From Ruania zhangjianzhongii (GTDB taxonomy: Bacteria; Actinomycetota; Actinomycetes; Actinomycetales; Beutenbergiaceae), in assembly GCF_008000995.1 (NCBI RefSeq), contig NZ_CP042828.1, positions 2,470,882 through 2,534,881 on the forward strand: a stretch of DNA of 64,000 nt, written 5' to 3'. The notes under the pieces are model-generated. The model saw only the letters and a list, made by a program, of their open reading frames with translations, had not been told where the DNA came from and searched no databases. A program made the translations under genes and the position numbers. Each line of letters starts with the position of its first letter. Position 1 is the first letter of the stretch. Shown here piece after piece: positions 35,230-42,634 of the stretch.

Positions 35230-35811
35230 TTAGGCTTGATCTGCCTCGCGGCGGATGATCTCTGTCGCGGCGCCCATGTCGTACCGCGCTTCCATCAGGA
35301 GGAGCAGTTCGTGGACGCTGCGCTGCGGCCGCTGGTATCGGAGCGCGAGTTCTTGCACGGCGCAGAATCCACGGTATGAATCGATCTTGACGGTCTGGAG
35401 CACGAACTCGTTCGGTGGTTGCACGCGGATCCGGGCGGGCACTCGACCGGCGGGGAAGTCCGGGAGGTTCGCCGTGACGATCGCTTCCGCGCCGCCGACC
35501 ACCGCCGCGGCGACCACGTGTTCGTCGTCAGGGTCGGGCAGGCTGAAGTTGCCCTCCAGTGGCTCCCACCCCTGGACGCACGAGTCATCGAACGCCCTCT
35601 CCATCTGGGTGATGAGATGCTTCGCCGCGGTCTCGGCGTCGGCACCACTGGCACCGCGGCGGACGAGCTTCCGCGCTTCATGCTCCTCCAGCTCGGCAAG
35701 GATCGAAGACGACCACAACGGTCGATACAACCCTTGGATTGCCAAGCTTAAAAGGACGTCGCGCTGCAGACTTGGCCACAGCACGCACGTGTCGAGAACG
35801 GCAGCGATCAT
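35230..35811 (-). CDS. PIN-domain ribonuclease toxin
   Basis: The 193-residue protein begins 'MIAAVLDTCVLWPSLQRDVLLSLA', with the first PIN aspartate at Asp7. A conserved 'SSSILAELEEHEA' supplies the acidic residue of the second motif. 'LPDPDDEHVVAAAVVGGAEAIVTANLPDFP' supplies the third and fourth acidic positions. PIN proteins of this type are metal-dependent RNases in toxin-antitoxin pairs. The partner is the HTH protein encoded 24 bases upstream on the same strand. The C-terminal 60 residues extend beyond a minimal VapC domain, as is usual for this subgroup. Confidence 0.82.
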   Translation of the reverse strand: MIAAVLDTCVLWPSLQRDVLLSLAIQGLYRPLWSSSILAELEEHEARKLVRRGASGADAETAAKHLITQMERAFDDSCVQGWEPLEGNFSLPDPDDEHVVAAAVVGGAEAIVTANLPDFPAGRVPARIRVQPPNEFVLQTVKIDSYRGFCAVQELALRYQRPQRSVHELLLLMEARYDMGAATEIIRREADQA

Positions 35812-35834
35812 GGGGAGCCCCCGAGCGGGCCGTC

Positions 35835-36356
35835 TCAGGCTCGGCGGCGGTCGGCTACGACATTGCGAACCTCTCGCAACTGGGCCGCAACAGCGACGGG
35901 ATCGTCCTCGTCGTCGATGTCGATCGCGGTGGCGGCAAGCATCTCGTACTGCTGTGCACGACGCCGTTCGCGGTAGTCCAGCACGTCACGGAGCAACACC
36001 TTCCGGCGATTTCCCGGCCGCTCTGCAGGCAATTCTCCGGCATCGATCAGACGCACCACCGTCGGTCGTGAGACGCCAAGGAGGTCGGCTGCTTGCTGCG
36101 TCGTCAGGGTGGTGGCGTGGGGTGCGACCGTGACGGCGCGTCCTGCTCGCAGGGATTCGACCACCTGGAGGAGGAGTTGGTACATCGGAGCAGGCAGTTC
36201 GACCTGGTCGTTCTCACCGACGAGGAGGCATCTGGGCCGCACGCGTGTGCCGTGGATGCCTTCATGCGCATCGAGAAAGCTGTACACCTCCGCGAGGCCG
36301 GGCTCTTCTGTCGGCAGGTAGGTGCGTTCGGCCATCGGCTTCGGTTCAGGTCTCAT
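35835..36356 (-). CDS. Excisionase-type HTH antitoxin, partner of the PIN toxin
   Basis: I choose the ATG at 36356 (MRPEPKPMAERTYLP) because GGTGGTGA precedes it and the family typically begins near 'RTYLPTE'. ATGs at 36392 and 36335 are possible alternatives. The roughly 173-residue protein has an AlpA/excisionase helix-turn-helix in 'TLTTQQAADLLGVSRPTVVRLIDAGELPAERPGNRRKVLLRDVLDYRERRR'. The last 40 residues, helical and acidic, would wrap the toxin. The PIN gene follows by 24 bases. An inverted repeat at 36383-36411 lies just upstream and is a natural autoregulatory operator. Confidence 0.78.
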   Translation of the reverse strand: MRPEPKPMAERTYLPTEEPGLAEVYSFLDAHEGIHGTRVRPRCLLVGENDQVELPAPMYQLLLQVVESLRAGRAVTVAPHATTLTTQQAADLLGVSRPTVVRLIDAGELPAERPGNRRKVLLRDVLDYRERRRAQQYEMLAATAIDIDDEDDPVAVAAQLREVRNVVADRRRA

Positions 36357-36382
36357 GGTTGCATCACCACCAGGCTCGTGTA

Positions 36383-36411
36383 TTACGAACATAGCGTACT
36401 CCCTTTCGTAA
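36383..36411 (-). promoter_or_regulatory. Inverted repeat, likely operator of the HTH-PIN module
   Basis: TTACGAA at 36383-36389 and TTCGTAA at 36405-36411 are perfect inverted arms separated by 15 bases, so their centres are 22 bp apart, about two helical turns. The site sits just upstream of the preferred antitoxin start and spans a TACGCT -10-like element. Both features suit binding by the dimeric HTH antitoxin. Confidence 0.5.
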
Positions 36412-36550
36412 CATTCGAATCGTGGGCGGGGTTCCATCGATCCTGCCCGATCGGACGTGTGCGTGGGCGACGAAGCTTGTCGCTGTGGATAACGGACGCC
36501 CGGCTACGCCACTGCGGTGACCGATCCTGGCCGACGTCGGCGTGCCGCAG

Positions 36551-36556
36551 TAGTCT
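36551..36556 (+). promoter_or_regulatory. -10 element giving a leaderless antitoxin transcript
   Basis: TAGTCT at 36551-36556 lies six bases before the ATG at 36563. This places the expected transcription start on the start codon itself, and no ribosome site is visible. A clear -35 is lacking. Confidence 0.4.
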
Positions 36557-36562
36557 CGGTGT

Positions 36563-36802
36563 ATGGCCTCGAAGCCGGAGAACTACATCGCGGAGGGCAA
36601 GGCTCTCGACTCCAAGGAACTCGAGATCGCCGCTCTTGCGCTTCAGCAGATCGATGAGTCGGAGCAGGTCGAAGTCGATAGCCCCTGGGAGGATGTGGTC
36701 ACCCGCAGGCTCGAGGAGTTGAAGAGCGGGAAGGTCGAGGCGGTGAACGGCCGCGAGACTCGTGAGATGGGTCGCAGCCTGCTTGCACAGCGGCGCAGGT
36801 GA
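36563..36802 (+). CDS. Small antitoxin-like protein (addiction module component)
   Basis: The 79-residue acidic protein (MASKPENYIAEGKALDSKELEIAALALQQIDESEQVEV) ends in 'VTRRLEELKSGKVEAVNGRETREMGRSLLAQRRR'. This is the layout of small antitoxins of the addiction-module type that precede ParE/RelE toxins: DNA-contacting residues at one end, a helix for toxin binding at the other. The overlap with the next gene is GTGA. It seems to be read from a leaderless transcript. I cannot name the subfamily. Confidence 0.65.
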   Translation: MASKPENYIAEGKALDSKELEIAALALQQIDESEQVEVDSPWEDVVTRRLEELKSGKVEAVNGRETREMGRSLLAQRRR

Positions 36803-37053
36803 CTCTCGACTGGAACGAGCACCCCGAGGCGCGTCAGAAGTATCTCGATGCCCTCGCCAAGTACGAGGGCATCGGTGCTCTCGGCGAGGAGTTCGCCGAC
36901 ACGGCCGCTGCAGCCTCGGATCTCATCCTGCAGTCGGCAACACTCCCCTGGCCCGGCGATCCCAGAGTGAACATTCAGAACAGGCATGGCAAGGCGAAGG
37001 CCTACCAGGTGGGTCAAGTACTGGCTGCAATCGAGAAGAAGGAGGCATCGTGA
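36799..37053 (+). CDS. RelE/ParE-like toxin, apparently truncated and re-tailed
   Basis: The 84-residue product starts at a GTG overlapping the antitoxin stop. Residues 1-55 (TLDWNEHPEARQKYLDALAKYEGIGALGEEFADTAAAASDLILQSATLPWPGDPRV) match the first half of RelE/ParE toxins. The second half should contain the basic strand pair with the catalytic or target-binding 'R.FPY.(I/L)(I/V)Y' motif. It is replaced by 'NIQNRHGKAKAYQVGQVLAAIEKKEAS'. It is likely inactive as a toxin, or a hybrid with the 3' end of a gene that used to precede hicB. It overlaps hicB by GTGA. Confidence 0.55.
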   Translation: MTLDWNEHPEARQKYLDALAKYEGIGALGEEFADTAAAASDLILQSATLPWPGDPRVNIQNRHGKAKAYQVGQVLAAIEKKEAS

Positions 37054-37403
37054 CAGGCACGCTCGGACAACCGCAGGTCAATGCCGCGCACTACGGCTAC
37101 CGCGTGGTGTGGTCGGCAGAGGACGGGGAGTACTTCGCCACGTGCCTAGAGTTCCCATCGTTGTCGTGGGTGGCAGGGACGAGGAACGCCGCGATTGACG
37201 GCCTTGAAGCGCTTCTGAACGACGTACTGGAGGACATGCGCGCCCAGGGAGAAGAAGTGCCCGTCCCCATGTCGGAGCGGCGTTACTCCGGAACCTTCAA
37301 TGTGCGCCTCGGGGAGCACCTCCATCGCTCGCTGGCGATGCATGCCGCGGAGGAGCGGGTGAGCCTCAACCAGTATGTGAGCAAGAAGCTCGCCGCCGGC
37401 TGA
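37050..37403 (+). CDS. hicB: HicB-family antitoxin
   Basis: The 117-residue protein begins at the GTG at 37050 after GGAGG. The HicB partial RNase-H fold is clear in 'YGYRVVWSAEDGEYFATCLEFPSLSWVAGTRNAAIDGLEALLNDVLEDMRAQGEEVP'. A ribbon-helix-helix-like C-terminus follows: 'YSGTFNVRLGEHLHRSLAMHAAEERVSLNQYVSKKLA'. No intact HicA precedes it. The gene before it is a RelE-like hybrid, so this antitoxin may be orphaned or may now pair with that product. Confidence 0.8.
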   Translation: MTGTLGQPQVNAAHYGYRVVWSAEDGEYFATCLEFPSLSWVAGTRNAAIDGLEALLNDVLEDMRAQGEEVPVPMSERRYSGTFNVRLGEHLHRSLAMHAAEERVSLNQYVSKKLAAG

Positions 37404-37469
37404 CTCTCGCGGGCGTCGCAAATGCGGAGCATGGAGTGGTCTGCGGCCCCTGGGCGGACTGCGCTTGCC

Positions 37470-37841
37470 TTAAACGCCCAGGTCCTCCCGGGACGCCAGG
37501 GCGAGACGTCGGACGAAATCGTCCGGGATGGGCTTGGTGGGAGAGAAAGTGACGCCGGTCTTGCTCACCTTGAGACCGGCGGCAGCGAGGTCGTCGGCGA
37601 GTGCCGTGATGGCACCGGGTGAGAGGTAAAGGCCGCACTGTCGGCTGAAGGCGGCGTAACCGGCGATGGTGGCCTCACCCACCGCAAACCCGGGCATGTT
37701 GAACTTCATGATCTCCACTGCATCCGGAAGAGAAGCAGAGAGTTGCGCGCGCACCTGCTCCAGCAGCGGTTGTAAGGCCTCATTGGCGTAGTAGAGCCTG
37801 CTGGCCTCCATGAAGGCATTGGCGTCGAGGAGATACATCAC
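37470..37841 (-). CDS. Chimera: DUF4411/PIN start fused to a DUF1801 domain
   Basis: Residues 1-20 (MMYLLDANAFMEASRLYYAN) are the N-terminus of a DUF4411 PIN-type toxin, with the first acidic residue Asp6. Residues 21-123 do not continue that fold. 'LPDAVEIMKFNMPGFAVGEATIAGYAAFSRQCGLYLSPGAITALADDL' and 'TFSPTKPIPDDFVRRLALASREDLG' are instead a DUF1801 (YdhG/iron-chaperone-like) domain. The start overlaps the stop of the ImmA/IrrE gene, exactly where the PIN toxin of that pair normally begins. I infer a deletion that joined two genes in frame and removed the PIN active site. Confidence 0.7.
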   Translation of the reverse strand: MMYLLDANAFMEASRLYYANEALQPLLEQVRAQLSASLPDAVEIMKFNMPGFAVGEATIAGYAAFSRQCGLYLSPGAITALADDLAAAGLKVSKTGVTFSPTKPIPDDFVRRLALASREDLGV

Positions 37842-38989
37842 GCCGCTCCGAGGCGGCGGCTGTACTCGTCGAAGCTGCTCAAGGACCGCATGGACATGAG
37901 CGCCATTGCCTCGTCTATGGTGGTGTGCCCTTCGAGGGCATCGGCGATCAGGGCACGGGAGAGGCGCTCGCCCACTCGATAGGGCTGGTTGTGGTAATGA
38001 TCTCCGCCTGGCCGGTCCCGCTTCTGGCTGATGTCTCTCAGTTCGCGCAGTCGCGTGACTTCCGCGTCGTAGGCGGCTGCGAAGTCATCGATAGCGCGCA
38101 CCCCCGTACGGTGCAGTGCGTGCAGCACGACCAGCGTGCCGCACCGGAACTGGGCGGCAAGCTGGTCCAGAGCGTCAGTGAGTCCGACATCGACGAGGCG
38201 GCGGTGGCGTGCCTCGAGTTCATCACGCGGCACCAGGACCTCGGACGCGACAGCGTTGCACCAGCGTTCGGTCGTGGAACGAGGGCTGGACCCGGCATCC
38301 TCGTTGCCGAGGCCCGCGGACCCGTGCCAGACGTGGGCGCACTCATGAATCAGGGTGAACAACTGGCCGTTCAACGTCTGCCCGGTGTTCACGAACACCA
38401 GCGGAGCGATGTCATCGATCAAGGTGAAGCCACGGAACTCGTCGGCATTCAGGAGCCGATGCGTGTTGTTCTCGACCATGGAAGTTGCGACCGTGAGGCC
38501 CCCGAGAGACTCGAAACCCTGCAGCAGTGCCTTGCGGGTGTCAGCCCACGTTCCGCGCCGGTGCTGCACTTCGAAGCGCAGCGCGGCGCGGATAGTGGCA
38601 GCGGTCTCGAGCGGATCACGGCCGCGTGCAGACCCGACGAACGGCAAGGGCACAGCGCCCATGCCGAGTGCGTACTCGCGGTACCAGGCCTGCCGACGCT
38701 GAGACTGGTTGATCACCGCGATCAGGTCGGCGCTCGGCGTGTCCCGTCCGGTGAAGCCCTCGCGGAAATCCGGAATCGGGAGCGTCCATTGTGGCGGCTC
38801 CGGTAGCAGGAGGTAGCCGAACGGGATCCCGGCCGCTCGAGCGAAGCCCTGGAGTTGTTTGAGCGTGGGTTCCTTCTGGCGGGACAACCATTGATCGATA
38901 GCGAATCGCTGCCGGAGGGAGGAGGGGTCGGCTGCCGCATCGAGCGCCCAGGACACGACCGCTGGTACGACGTTGACGCGAACGGACAT
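37838..38989 (-). CDS. XRE-like / ImmA-IrrE zinc metalloprotease regulator
   Basis: I start at the ATG at 38989 after GGAGGCAGGTG. The 383-residue protein begins MSVRVNVVPAVVSWALDAAADPSSLRQRFAIDQWLS, an HTH-like region found in this family. The metallopeptidase motif is H215-E-C-A-H219 in 'LIHECAHVWHG', with a downstream 'NAVASEVLVPRDEL' as in ImmA/IrrE. Proteins of this type usually pair with a DUF4411 PIN toxin and cleave or bind regulators on stress. Here the partner position holds a PIN-DUF1801 hybrid, so the enzyme may be left without its original partner. Confidence 0.82.
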   Translation of the reverse strand: MSVRVNVVPAVVSWALDAAADPSSLRQRFAIDQWLSRQKEPTLKQLQGFARAAGIPFGYLLLPEPPQWTLPIPDFREGFTGRDTPSADLIAVINQSQRRQAWYREYALGMGAVPLPFVGSARGRDPLETAATIRAALRFEVQHRRGTWADTRKALLQGFESLGGLTVATSMVENNTHRLLNADEFRGFTLIDDIAPLVFVNTGQTLNGQLFTLIHECAHVWHGSAGLGNEDAGSSPRSTTERWCNAVASEVLVPRDELEARHRRLVDVGLTDALDQLAAQFRCGTLVVLHALHRTGVRAIDDFAAAYDAEVTRLRELRDISQKRDRPGGDHYHNQPYRVGERLSRALIADALEGHTTIDEAMALMSMRSLSSFDEYSRRLGAA

Positions 38990-39265
38990 CACCTGCCTCC
39001 TCTTCCGATCTGGTCCTGACTGCAATCCTGCCGCAGAAGTTAGGTCCGCGGGCCGTCCTGCCGCGGCATGTGGATGGCCGGCGCTGCCTTCGGATCTCAC
39101 AATCCCAGCGAGGGCAAGCGTACGGCGACATGCGCTACGCCCCTCCAGTTCCGCCGTCGGGGGAGCGGGAGGGCACGGCAGGGGCCGCTGGAGGTGGTGT
39201 TGCTATCGTGGCTGCGCTGGTGCTCAAGGGGACACCGGCACGGAGCCAATGGAGGTAGGAGCTCA

Positions 39266-40537
39266 ATGGGGAACGAACAGTCGCGACCGCCGGCCAGGGC
39301 ACGGACCGGCCGGTCACGAGTCCTAGTCGCTGCGCTGGCTGCAGCCGGCCTGCTGCTGGGTGGAGCGCCGTCTTCTGGGGCAGAGGCGGCGCCCGGCGGT
39401 TCTGCCGCCGAAGCCGCCGCCAACGAGGTGGTGACCTGGGGCGCGAGCCAGGTCCAGCTGGACGAACCGGAGAACTTCGGCGATATGACGGTGCGCAACC
39501 TCGTACACACGAGCGTCGGCGGACGCGGGCTGCAGGTGACCCTCTCGAACGCCGAAGGCGAACGGCCGATCACCTTCTCCCCGGTGACGGTGGGTGTCCA
39601 GGCCGAGGGCGCGGCGGTCGTCCCGGGCAGACAGCACCAGCTCACCTTCGACGGGGAGGCCTCGGTCACCATCGCGTCCGGCGAGACGGCGCAGAGTGAC
39701 CCGCTGAACTGGAACGTGCCGGCGGATACGACCCTGGCGGTGAGTGTGCACACCATGGGTGACACCGGTCCGGTGACCGGGCACGCCTTCGCCAACCAGG
39801 TCTCCTACACCGCGCCGGGCGATGCGACCGACGACGTGTCCGGCGATGCCTTCGACGGCACGATCAACAGCTGGTACTGGGTGGAGGCGTTGACGGTCCA
39901 GCCGCCCCGGCAGGCGTCCACCCTGGCGTTCTTCGGCGACTCCATCACCGACGGAGTCGGCGCGACAACCGGCGCCAACCTGCGCTGGCCCGACCAACTG
40001 GCCGATCGCATCAGCAACAGTCGCTATGTGCACCGCTTTGGCGTGATGAACCAAGGAATCTCTGCCAACCGGCTCCTGGAGGACGGCATCGGAGACGCCG
40101 GCATCGATCGATTCGCCGGGGACGTGCTCGACGAGCCGTCGGTGTCCACGGTGTTCGTGCTCGAGGGCGTCAACGACCTGCGCTGGGACGTGGCCACCAC
40201 ACCGGAAGACCTCACCGATGCCTATCAGCAGCTGATCAGCGAGGCGCACGCCGAGGGGGTCTGCGTGGTGGGTGCCACGATCCTCCCGTTCGGTGGCAGT
40301 AGCCGGTGGAACGCCGAGCGGGAAGAGATCCGCCTCGAGGTGAACGACTGGATCCGCACCAGCGGGGCCTTCGACAGCGTCGTGGACTTCGACGCGGTCG
40401 TGCGCGACCCGGACAACCCGGTGGAGATGGACCCGCGCTACGGCGACGACGACCACCTCCACCCGAGCGACGAGGGCTACACGCAGATGGCCGAAGCCGT
40501 CGACCTGACCACGCTGGACTGCGACCGCGAGCGGTGA
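39266..40537 (+). CDS. Secreted SGNH/GDSL-type hydrolase
   Basis: The ATG at 39266 follows GGAGGTAGGAG, so I prefer it to the longer frame from 39068. The 423-residue protein has a signal peptide (RSRVLVAALAAAGLLLGG...AEAA). An N-terminal beta-rich domain follows, then the SGNH core: 'LAFFGDSITDG' with the nucleophile Ser, 'GNQGI.ANRLL'-like block II ('VMNQGISANRLL'), 'VFVLEGVNDLRWD' (block III) and 'DDDHLHPSDEGY' with the catalytic Asp-His. These enzymes are esterases acting on polysaccharide acetyl or other ester groups. It lies alone, convergent with a LacI gene. Confidence 0.88.
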   Translation: MGNEQSRPPARARTGRSRVLVAALAAAGLLLGGAPSSGAEAAPGGSAAEAAANEVVTWGASQVQLDEPENFGDMTVRNLVHTSVGGRGLQVTLSNAEGERPITFSPVTVGVQAEGAAVVPGRQHQLTFDGEASVTIASGETAQSDPLNWNVPADTTLAVSVHTMGDTGPVTGHAFANQVSYTAPGDATDDVSGDAFDGTINSWYWVEALTVQPPRQASTLAFFGDSITDGVGATTGANLRWPDQLADRISNSRYVHRFGVMNQGISANRLLEDGIGDAGIDRFAGDVLDEPSVSTVFVLEGVNDLRWDVATTPEDLTDAYQQLISEAHAEGVCVVGATILPFGGSSRWNAEREEIRLEVNDWIRTSGAFDSVVDFDAVVRDPDNPVEMDPRYGDDDHLHPSDEGYTQMAEAVDLTTLDCDRER

Positions 40538-40550
40538 CCGGGTATCCCGG
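40538..40550. terminator. Small hairpin between convergent genes
   Basis: CCGGG TAT CCCGG directly follows the SGNH stop and lies 21 bases before the LacI stop on the other strand. It is short, and may help end transcription in both directions. Confidence 0.3.
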
Positions 40551-40571
40551 CCGACGATCACGGGCGGGGGA

Positions 40572-41573
40572 CTACGGCTCGTCTGAGTCCAGAACTGCCG
40601 TGCGCGACCCCGCACACCCGCAGGACTCCCGCTTCGCCAGCGCATAGTTGGCCAGGTTGATCGTCTGCACCAGTTCGTCGCCGGCCTGGCCCACTGCCTT
40701 GATGGCCGCCCCGGCGATGTCCAGGGTTGGCGCGACCAAGGAGGTCAGCGAGGGCACGGTGAACTGGGCCAGGTCGGTGGCGTTCGCCACGGCGAAGGCG
40801 AAATCGTCGGGCACCGTGACGCCCCGCTCGTACAGGCGGCGCACCACACCGAACGCTTGCACGTCGTGCGACACCAGAGCTGCAGTAGGCCGCGGGTTCA
40901 TCGCCAGCACCTGATCGACTGCGTGGTAGCCACCGGACTCGGTCAGCGGTGCCGCACAGACGTAGTCGTCGCCGGCATGAAGCCCGGCCCCGGCCAGCAC
41001 CTGTCGCCAGCCCTGGTGGCGGCGCCTGGTGGAGGAGATCCCCTCTGGACCGCCCAGCATCGCGATCCGTTCGTGCCCGTGGCTGAGCAGATGTTCGGTG
41101 ACCAGGGCGGTCCCGCGTACGGCGAACTCCGGACGGTCCACCACCACGATCGGAGTGCCCAGGGTGGTGTACGGCCCGAAGTCTTGGTGCCGGTCCACGC
41201 TGACCACGATGATTCCGTCCACCCGGCGCTCCACCAGCGCCCGGAGGTTGGCCCGCTCCTTCGCCAGATCCCAGTCGGTGGTGGCCACCAGGAGCTCCAG
41301 CCCTTGCTCGAAGGCCAGAGACGAGATCGCCTGGCTCAGCCGTCCGAAGTAGGGCATCACAATGTCGGGGACAACGAGTCCGAGGGTGGAGGAGCGCCCC
41401 AAGGCCAGCATTCGGGCGACGCCGTCGCGCTGATAACCGAGTTCCTCGATCGCCGCGAGCACCCGGGCGCGGGCGGCCTGCGAGACCGGCCGGGGGCCAT
41501 CGTTGAGTACGTAGGACACCACGGCCGTCGAGACCCCTGCGCGAAGCGCTACGTCCTTTCTTGTCACGGCCAC
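40572..41573 (-). CDS. LacI-family transcriptional regulator
   Basis: The 333-residue protein starts at a GTG and has a LacI helix-turn-helix at residues 4-24 ('TRKDVALRAGVSTAVVSYVLNDG') and hinge 'VLAAIEELGYQRDGVAR'. The effector domain runs from 'STLGLVVPDI' to 'TLDIAGAAIKAVGQ'. The ending 'RESCGCAG' with two Cys is common in some actinobacterial LacI members. It sits tail to tail with the SGNH hydrolase and 64 bases downstream of the IclR gene on the same strand. I see no clear operator nearby, so its target could be elsewhere. Confidence 0.88.
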   Translation of the reverse strand: MAVTRKDVALRAGVSTAVVSYVLNDGPRPVSQAARARVLAAIEELGYQRDGVARMLALGRSSTLGLVVPDIVMPYFGRLSQAISSLAFEQGLELLVATTDWDLAKERANLRALVERRVDGIIVVSVDRHQDFGPYTTLGTPIVVVDRPEFAVRGTALVTEHLLSHGHERIAMLGGPEGISSTRRRHQGWRQVLAGAGLHAGDDYVCAAPLTESGGYHAVDQVLAMNPRPTAALVSHDVQAFGVVRRLYERGVTVPDDFAFAVANATDLAQFTVPSLTSLVAPTLDIAGAAIKAVGQAGDELVQTINLANYALAKRESCGCAGSRTAVLDSDEP

Positions 41574-41637
41574 AGTTGATCGTATCCATCGGCACGATTG
41601 AGGGAGTCGGTTCGCGCGGGCGAGTGCGTTGCGGCCC

Positions 41638-42453
41638 TCACCCGTGCTGTCCCTTTCCGACGGCGGTCGTTCGGGTGCCCGGTTCGGCTCCCGTGGCGAG
41701 CATCTCGGCCAGGCGCGTGGCTGCCCGCTCGAGCACTTCGGCGTATCCCGTGGTTGCGGCGATCGGGACGCGCGTGGACGGTCCGGAGATCGAGACCGCC
41801 ATCGGGGCCGGCCACCCAGGTACTACGGCGGCGAGGCAACGCACGCCCACCTCCTGCTCGCCGTCATCGATGGCGTACCCGCGCGGACGGATCCGGCTGA
41901 GCTCGTCGAGGAAGTCGTGCTCGGTCACGAGCGTGGCCGGCGTCAAGCGCGGCATCCCACTGCGCCGCAGCAGAGCACGGACCTGCTCATCGGGCATCGT
42001 CGCGAGGATCGCCTTGCCCACTCCGCTGCAGTGCGCGTGCACCCGGTGGCCCACCTCGGTGAACATGCGCATCCCGTAGGCGCTGGGGACCTGGGCCACG
42101 TACACCACCATGTCGCCATCGAGAACTGCCACGTTGGCTGTCTCGTGGAGCTCGTCCACCACCTCTGCCAAGACTGGCCGTGCCCAGATCCCCAGCCAAT
42201 GCTCGCGGCGATCGCCGAGACGGACGAGACCCGGACCCAGTCCGTATCGGCGCGAGGCCACCTGCTGGGCATATCCCTCGGCGACGAGGGTGCGCATGAT
42301 GCGAAACGTCGTCGGCACCGCCAAACCCAGCTCGTCCGCGATCGAGGTAAGAGTGGCTGCCTCGTCCCGGTTGGCCAACGCCTCGAGGACGGCGAAAGCG
42401 CGCTGCACAGAGCGGACCGGTGGGTCCGACGTGCCCGGTGGAGACATCGGCAT
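41638..42453 (-). CDS. IclR-family transcriptional regulator
   Basis: The 271-residue protein has a winged helix ('SVQRAFAVLEALANRDEAATLTSIADELGLAVPTTFRIMRTLVAEGYAQQ') at residues 14-64. An IclR effector domain follows: 'YGLGPGLVRLGDR', 'VPSAYGMRMFTEVGHRVHAHCSGVGKAILATMPDEQV' and 'RGYAIDDGEQEVGVRCLAAVV'. It is divergent from the sugar importer at 42635. Repeats between the two genes at 42506-42542 flank a -35 box. This makes it the likely controller of the importer and the GHL6 enzyme. Confidence 0.9.
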   Translation of the reverse strand: MPMSPPGTSDPPVRSVQRAFAVLEALANRDEAATLTSIADELGLAVPTTFRIMRTLVAEGYAQQVASRRYGLGPGLVRLGDRREHWLGIWARPVLAEVVDELHETANVAVLDGDMVVYVAQVPSAYGMRMFTEVGHRVHAHCSGVGKAILATMPDEQVRALLRRSGMPRLTPATLVTEHDFLDELSRIRPRGYAIDDGEQEVGVRCLAAVVPGWPAPMAVSISGPSTRVPIAATTGYAEVLERAATRLAEMLATGAEPGTRTTAVGKGQHG

Positions 42454-42505
42454 CCTTTCGTAGTGCGCATGCCCTCACTCGCCGTGCGGTGACGGCTCGA
42501 TTCAA

Positions 42506-42544
42506 TCTACGCGGGTTGACCGTCATTGTCTACGCGGGTAGAGT
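42506..42544 (+). promoter_or_regulatory. Promoter with IclR-type operator repeats before the sugar importer
   Basis: The -35 TTGACC (42516-42521) is followed by a 17-base spacer and a -10 TAGAGT (42539-42544). TCTACGCGGGT occurs twice, at 42506-42516 and 42529-42539. The second copy extends into the palindrome TCTAC-GCGG-GTAGA (42529-42542), covering the spacer and -10. The start-to-start distance is 23 bp, about two helical turns. The layout predicts repression by the divergent IclR protein. Confidence 0.7.
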
Positions 42545-42634
42545 CACGTTCAATTCACCCCAGCGGAATCCAGATTTCAGTTCGAACCGACGCGCACCGC
42601 GGCGTGACCCCTACTACGGCAGTAAGGACGAACG

